This document shows positions 58,001 to 64,000 of a stretch of 64,000 bases of DNA, piece after piece. The notes beneath the pieces were generated by a model. That model was not told where the DNA came from and searched no databases. It was given only the letters and a program-made list of their open reading frames with translations. This DNA comes from Mesaphorura yosii. Taxonomy: Eukaryota; Arthropoda; Collembola; Poduromorpha; Tullbergiidae. The DNA lies in the NCBI GenBank assembly GCA_009869945.1, contig WIXG01000246.1:1-64000 (forward strand), read 5' to 3'. The first letter of the stretch is position 1; every line of letters starts with the position of its first letter. The translations under genes and the position numbers were made by a program.

Positions 58001-61000
58001 GCCATGTCGTGCCTCAGGGATGAGCGCAAAGGACAGCATTAAGATAAGCGACAGCGTTTAGCTCGCGTTATCTAATCGAATTATGCTCAGCCGAATAAAT
58101 AAATTAAAGTAAAGAAAGTATTCGCCTAGCCCTCGTCCTGGCCTGGCACTATCGTATCGCATATCCATTTACATTTCCATTAATTTTATTATTTTGTGCA
58201 TGACGTAGTTTTCTCATTTCGTATTTGTCCTTCTTTTGTGTTGCGTAACAGCAATCTAGCAATAGCAATCACAATAGCAGCGCATTATTTTCATCCTTCC
58301 ACGTTCTATTGCGCAGGTAAAAGCAGTAAAGCTAAGAAGTCTGGCCTGGAATTGGGGACATAATTTTATTGTTTACAATTATTACGGCTCTTGCTTTTGC
58401 GTTTTATGCTTTCTCGCATCGATTGCTGCCTGTGCAAAGACACACCGAGCACTCATGAAATGAAACATCAAATTGTAAATCAGGTGTGGTGGCCCACGTC
58501 AGCGCTGCGACTCATTTCCCGAGTAATAAATGATATTCACACATCGCACTTGCACTTTCGCGTAACTGTAAAGTTTAAATGCACATTTAAGTGCCGATGC
58601 CGAGATCATCACAGGATCCGTGCCGCTAATAGCTGTCATCTGTCATTGCGCCACTCAAACTCAAATGCGCAGCGCAGGTATTTGTGATGTGAGTGCAATG
58701 CGTATGCGTCGTAGCTCAATTAATTCATTTAATGTACATATTTACGGCGCGCGAATGAGAAACAAGTGTTGACGACTCTGAAGCTGACGATCACATGGTT
58801 CATGATTCACTTTCATTCGCATGTCGTCTGATTGCGAAAACGACGCTAATTGCACTGCAATGCAGCATGGACTGGACGCGACTCGCGTTCTCGTGACTGA
58901 GATATCTCCCTTGTAAAAAAAATGAGTACAAAGTAATTAAACGGACAATTTCCAATAGGTAATGGCATGATGCTGGGAAAATGTGACGGCGCGGCAGCAC
59001 GCTGCACGCAAAATCTATTAAAGCAGCATAAAACAGGGCAGAGATAGGATGCAATAGTCCATAAAGTAATTAAAGGCACAGGACAGAGCGTAGCAGTGTC
59101 ATACGATCAAAAACACAGTCGTAAGCACTTAATTAAAATCTCGGCGTAACTTTCCATCGCATCACCAAGCACTCATGGAATTTTTGCGGAAAAACTTGAG
59201 ACCACAACGAATAACGAATGGCAGGCAGGCACGCGCAGCGGCGCGGTGAGTGAAAAGTCATCGTAAAATGGGATTACGTTCCAGCAGAGGAGAGCACCAC
59301 AAAGGTTAAAGGGTAGAAAGAAGATTCACTCTTCACTATTCAAAGAGCACTCGACTCGGTCGCATAATAATGTCACCGCATTCACGACCATGTGGCATGT
59401 TATCATCAATCAACACACTATTTACATTGTGTATTAAGTCAATCGTCACAGTCACGGCCCGACGACGACACAAAAGCGAAAAGCCAAAAGTTCAAAAGAT
59501 ACGATGCGGCACGGCATGGTGCGGTGCGGCAGCACAAAAGGAGAAGCAGAAGCCACTCCAACAAGCAGCATCCACTTCCAAAGTGCAAACACTATTTCAT
59601 TATTCACTATCCACTATCATCAAATGAAGTGCTTTAGCTCTAGCTCCGGCTCGTCCAACCTGTGCTTTACTGGAGACAGATGCATATGAATTATGAATAC
59701 AAAGGCGGTACCGGCATTGCCGTAGTGTAGTGGAAGGCAGAGATCATCACAACTTTTGATCTACTCCTCTATTCATCATCCTAATCACAATTCATGGATA
59801 AATTAACAAGCTTGTTCAACATGTGGCGTGCAACAGGCAGGCAATGCCAGTGCCAGTTGAATAGCATGCAAAGCAGCAACTTGAACCTGTCGACCCGTCA
59901 AGTCATTACAAAATCATGTTTGCTACGCTAATGCCAAGTGAATTAGTGTCCGCCGCATCCATCCGTCCGTCCATCACAGCCGTCAAGCAGTCAAATGGTT
60001 CCATTGATTGCTTTGCGTTCGCATTTCATTCACATGCAACCACCATTTAACAGTAACAGCAAGCGAGTCCACGAAGTCCAAGACCACACAGACAGAAACA
60101 TCTCGCAGGAATTCAAAGCACGTTCGGTGGTGGGCAGAAACATGATCTAATTTTAACAAGAATAACGTCGAGTCGCCAACATTCTTGATATATTTGGCGC
60201 ACTTAATCCGTAGTCGTAGTCACTCATCTTGATCCACTTTTCGTCACGATCATTAATCTCGCTCATACTCCTACTTTATGAGTGTTTTTATTCACAACAT
60301 CCTGAATTGACTGCTGCTGCGTTTTGACAGGCATTTGCCAATAATAACAGCAATAGCAATAAAATGAAATTGCTGACCCACTCTGCTCGAACTCTCGAAC
60401 TGGTGATAATCTTAATCTCCGTTCTTTAAAGGTCACGTCTCCGTTCGTCTCATGCCTGCTGCGTATTAGCATGCAGTACAAGTAGGACCGAGATTACGTC
60501 AAGGCAAGCATTGCCTGTCATGCCATAAAGCGTGTACGATATGTTACGATTATTTTATTACAGTAATTAATTTAATCTCACTCACAAAAATACTGCCAAG
60601 GCCAAAGTAAACATTTACCACGCGTACAAGCGTGGGGCGGCCGGCCTGGAGTGCGGTTATGCAATCCGAACATGAGTTTTTTCAATACGAGTGGCAGTTC
60701 AAAAGTCGTCATTACAAGATTTACGACGGAATGAGGCAGTTAAGAGTCAAGAATATGTAAATGTAAAATGGGAAGAAAAATCATAAACGTAATATATTCC
60801 ATCAAATAAATCTCAAACTCAAGTATGAAAAGCCAGTCGACTGAAATCAAAGGTCATGATCACGACGATGACGAGCAAATAAATCCTTAGAATTGGCAAA
60901 GGCGGATTTTATTGCATTGGAATTTCGAAATCCCAAATCGAGCAAAAAAGCAAACCACGCGCTCAATCATACGCCCAAGCCAAGATCATAAAATACCGTC

Positions 61001-63305
61001 GCGTTAATCTGACTGGCGCCAGGACTGTTCTTATTAATATTAATTTCGATGGGAAGGAAAAGGTTTACTCGCGACAGGGCTTGGCTGCGCAGTGAAGTTT
61101 GTAAAAATTCCGAGCTGAGCTCCGTTCTCACTTCGCTTATGAATATGAATATTTACTGAAAAATGTAAACTCGATCCGGATCATGTACTCGTGCTCGTGC
61201 TGCTGGAGCGTTTTGCGTTTGCTCGAATTGGCATGCTCTCGTTTTCCGCTGTACGACGACTGCAATTCGCATTTCACTTCTCACATCCTATTTATAAATC
61301 CTCGTATTATTGTTGATATAATTATTATTTTGGCAGACGAGTATGCGTAGGCACATTCGTCGTCGACGACGGTGAGTCGGTGTCGTCTTCGCCTTCTGCG
61401 CTGTGCTATTATAATTGAACGTATTTCGCATTTGGGCCGACGGCCGAGTCACAGCCAAAATACTAAACCTGCTTGAACGTGCGAATGTGAATTGCGGTTC
61501 GTGTTTCCCATTCGTAATTTGCAACTCGAGAATTTCCCTCCTACACTACGCTCGTACGATTCGTATAAGATTTCATTATAGCCCACAGTCTCCACGCGAA
61601 GCGTGTATTTAAAGGTTTCACGAAACCACCGCACCTGTTTTGGAGCCGTCTAGAGTAAATATTGCACACTTCATGGTCCATAATGCGCACCTTCTCTCCC
61701 GATCGCGACTCGCACCACTTAATCGCCCATTACGTATAAATCATATCCGATGCCAAAAAAGACTGTGACTGTGACGCTTGGAATGTGGAATTACAATTTT
61801 TAAAATGTGCCACGCGTAACGCGAAATTTTATAAAGGGATCCATTATTCATATTTTTATGCTGTCAGCCACCGTACGTCCGTACCTCTTATGCAATAAAT
61901 ATGTCAGAGGAAAGTGCCTGCAGATGTGTCGTCTTCTGCCTGCCTGCCTCATAAATGGGCCACATGTGTAATTTAATTTCTTTATCATTACTGAATTTTG
62001 AGTTTAAGGCTCATGCATTATGTTTGATGTCTCATGCGCATCCAACCCGTGAGTCGTGCGTCGTGCAGCAGCAGCGGTGACGGCATGCCATGAAAAATTT
62101 CGGGGCCAAAAATAATACGTAGGTTTAAATAATACATGGAGGATTTTGTTGTGACTGCGGCGGAATTTGCAAATTCACTTTAGGGCGTTTTGCACAATTT
62201 ATGGGCATCAAATGGTGGAAATCTCCTAATGCACGGCAGCAGGGCAATGGCGCAATCCGTCTATTTTTGAATCTGGTCGTGTACGCGTTTGAGTCGTTAC
62301 CCGAAATGGAGTCGGGCCACCAAATAGTGAGTCACATTGCGACAGAGTTGCATGAACCGAATTAACATGTCACTACGTAAAAGTGTAAAAGATATAGTCA
62401 AAGGAATCTACCTTGATTCCATGAGCGAGTGACGAATGAAGATTTTGCAAGACGTGTTAATTGCTAAGATTTGGACTTGGTGTCCGTAAACAATGAAGTG
62501 CACATGGTATTATGGCACGGAATTTTGCTTGTAGGCATGCCGCCACTTTCTTGCACTTGGCTTTGTGATTTTTTGAGCTAATTAGCCAGCGTGATGCGTG
62601 CATAGTAAATTTTTCCATAATTACCATTACATTATCTCCGAGGCAGGTGGTCGACGGCCGTCAGCTAATTGGTACCTGCGACGCGATGCGACGTGCACGT
62701 TTCTCCCTGCGTGGCTGAGATTAATTATGCAGCAGTTTCATATTTGCAGCGGAAAAGGCTTCGACCACAATGTTAACCAGATACTAATTATCACTAGCCA
62801 CAAAAGATAGACTCAAGTCTAAAAACCAGTCTCATGAATATGAATGAGGTCATCCTGAGCACATTCTCGTTAGAAAAAGCGGGAGCGAGCCGTCATACGT
62901 CATCGGCTTAATTAAGACGCATAGCAGCGGACGCTTTATGTCTGCCTGTGGCGACTGTGAGTTAATTAAAATGTCATACCCGTAAACCCACGAATGTCGT
63001 CGGTTGCCCGAGCCTCCGCCACCAGGCTTGACACTGAGGTACTTATTGCTCGCAGAAGGGGCGCCAGCGCCGCCCAGCAATTGGGGGTTCAGGAGCAGAC
63101 TGCCGCCTGCGTAGTTTATTGCACGTGGATTGCGACCTCCGCCGCCGCAGCTGTTGCCACTGCCGTCGTACTGCGTCAGGTCTTCGGTGGACTCCTCCAG
63201 CACATTCAGCACAATCGGGACCTTACCCGCACTGCTGCTCGGACTGAGACTGTTTCCAATCATCGTCCCACCCGCAGCCGGAGTCTCAAACATTGTCTCA
63301 GGCAT
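49056..63305 (-). CDS. dnc: cAMP-specific 3',5'-phosphodiesterase, PDE4/dunce type
   Basis: The long form joins 62980-63305, 56470-56709, 52682-52819, 52514-52599, 51668-51780, 51446-51539, 51220-51357, 51065-51147, 50885-50983, 50629-50793, 50285-50551, 49638-49748, 49385-49567 and 49056-49307, giving 764 residues. UCR1 is visible as [37 protein letters not shown] and [23 protein letters not shown]2 has [20 protein letters not shown] and [19 protein letters not shown]. Catalytic metal motifs are [39 protein letters not shown] and [13 protein letters not shown]. The enzyme hydrolyses cAMP; the fly gene is known for learning defects. UCR1 carries an RRESF site, the known protein kinase A control site. 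Introns in the 5' part are 3.6 to 6.3 kb, in contrast to the short ones elsewhere. Confidence 0.94.
53035..53561 (-). CDS. dnc: PDE4 alternative first exon 3 (form lacking the first part of UCR1)
   Basis: This exon starts [20 protein letters not shown] and is Ser/Thr/Ala-rich. It contains [20 protein letters not shown] and ends AIENLQHL in phase 2 with donor gtaagt. It joins 52682-52819 to read [20 protein letters not shown] and gives a 751-residue protein. The product would lack the RRESF kinase site. It is consistent with the multiple promoters known for PDE4 genes. Confidence 0.75.
53562..56469. other. PDE4 intron
   Basis: I searched both strands for nested genes because the fly dunce gene hosts some. 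Only short frames without domains or signal peptides occur, and none is supported. Confidence 0.5.
57345..57658 (-). CDS. dnc: PDE4 candidate alternative first exon 2
   Basis: From an ATG at 57658 the frame reads [20 protein letters not shown], then Gly/Ser- and His/Asn-rich text ([17 protein letters not shown]). It ends KNAHK before donor gtgtgc in phase 2. That phase fits the exon at 56470-56709 and would give [10 protein letters not shown] at the join. It has no homology I know, so the link to PDE4 is inferred from position, strand and phase. Confidence 0.5.
57659..62979. other. PDE4 large first intron
   Basis: Open frames here are short and overlap on both strands. Simple runs such as tattattgttgatataattattatt near 61313 and cgtcgtcgacgacgg near 61357 are visible. 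No nested gene, transposon end or tRNA was recognised. Confidence 0.5.
62980..63305 (-). CDS. dnc: PDE4 alternative first coding exon 1 (long form)
   Basis: This exon starts [20 protein letters not shown], is Gly/Ser-rich, and ends RRHSWVYG in phase 2. Joined to the exon at 56470-56709 it restores the UCR1 start [13 protein letters not shown], which matches the PDE4 consensus. The nearest upstream element is a possible TATA box about 300 bases away. Confidence 0.85.
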
Positions 63306-63607
63306 TCACCCAGTTTGTGTAAGCGTTATGGACGAAATCGATAATTCAGGAACTTGACACTTGATTAATGCCTAATGCGCGAATGGACGTAACTTTGTGA
63401 TCGATACTTCACGGGGAGCTGCTGATCTTGTCTCGAGATTCACGTCTCCAGGGTGCAGTCCAGCAGCAACCGAGGGAGACGAAGAAGCACGCTGATCTGA
63501 GCGTAACTGCAATGTTTACATGACTGAACGCGGCTGCTGCGCTGATCGCGACTGCGAAGCACGGACGCTAAATGTTATTTAACAAAACTCGCTTGGAGTC
63601 TCACGCC

Positions 63608-63614
63608 TTTTATA
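63608..63614 (-). promoter_or_regulatory. Possible TATA box of the PDE4 long form
   Basis: The minus strand reads taaatataaaaggcg here, a good TATA match about 300 bases upstream of the long-form ATG. No transcript start is known from the sequence. Confidence 0.3.
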
Positions 63615-64000
63615 TTTAACATTTACTACTGAAGCTCTGCAGGAGCAGTGCTGTACTTGAAATCACGATTCGAACAATAACACGCTCTCATGCTATGCCA
63701 GCACGAACGAGCATAGAGAGCGTAGTAGCCAGCCGCTTTACAGTTGGCCCTGCTCACCACTGCAATGCTGATTATGTAAGCGAGACGGAGACGACAAAGA
63801 GAGAATAATAAAACCTAAGTAGCAGAGCTCTTTACTACCGCTAGCTGCTGCTTTCCTGCTGGTTTCTACAAAGCTAACGCCAAAGCTCCAGCACAGTGCG
63901 CTAGTTAATGTAATTAGAGGTGCGTGTTCCCATCTAATAAACTGTACGCCTTCATTACCAAGAAAGCCTCGACCTTCGAGCGAGAGCCAACAAACGAACT

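Noticed and set aside
1-64000. LTR elements, DNA transposon termini, CRISPR arrays or bacterial operons
   Set aside because: No reverse transcriptase, integrase, transposase or terminal repeat was recognised, and the gene structure is eukaryotic throughout.

Overview
The window is nuclear DNA from an arthropod. It holds spliced genes with mostly short GT-AG introns (about 54 to 115 bp), insect-type gustatory receptors, an EcKinase gene, an adenosine deaminase growth factor, a dunce-type PDE4 and a nuclear tRNA-Leu. A secreted, spliced glycoside hydrolase of family 43 next to many chemoreceptors would suit a springtail (Collembola), where transferred carbohydrate-active enzymes are known. That lineage call is inference, not something the sequence proves.

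Layout: 0.5-5.4 kb has a secreted cysteine-rich protein and two small multi-pass membrane genes flanking an EcKinase gene. 5.6-7.4 kb has a small cysteine-rich gene and an unrecognised 392-residue open frame. 7.5-10.9 kb has two adjacent gustatory receptor-like genes on the minus strand, both apparently pseudogenes. A tRNA-Leu(AAG) lies at 11.8 kb and a divergent forkhead factor at 12.8-14.3 kb. 14.6-19.7 kb has two related receptor genes on either side of an SLC46-like transporter; one of the pair has lost both introns of the other. 20.2-24.2 kb holds a tandem set of small charged, probably coiled-coil proteins that I do not recognise. 26.1-36.4 kb holds five small single-pass membrane proteins, most with Pro/Tyr-rich tails, interleaved with two intact TYxxxxxQF-class receptors.

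From 36.9 kb the content becomes mainly conserved enzymes: GH43, uridine-cytidine kinase, an ADGF with a changed active-site residue and a C-terminal hydrophobic anchor, and DDX51 (ribosome biogenesis). The last 15 kb is one minus-strand PDE4/dunce gene. It has three alternative first coding exons, all ending in phase 2, and a 188-residue open extension in frame after its stop codon.

Exon boundaries were set by hand from splice consensus and reading phase. For all genes given with full exon lists the exon lengths sum to whole codons. No homology search was possible, so family names rest on motifs I could read.
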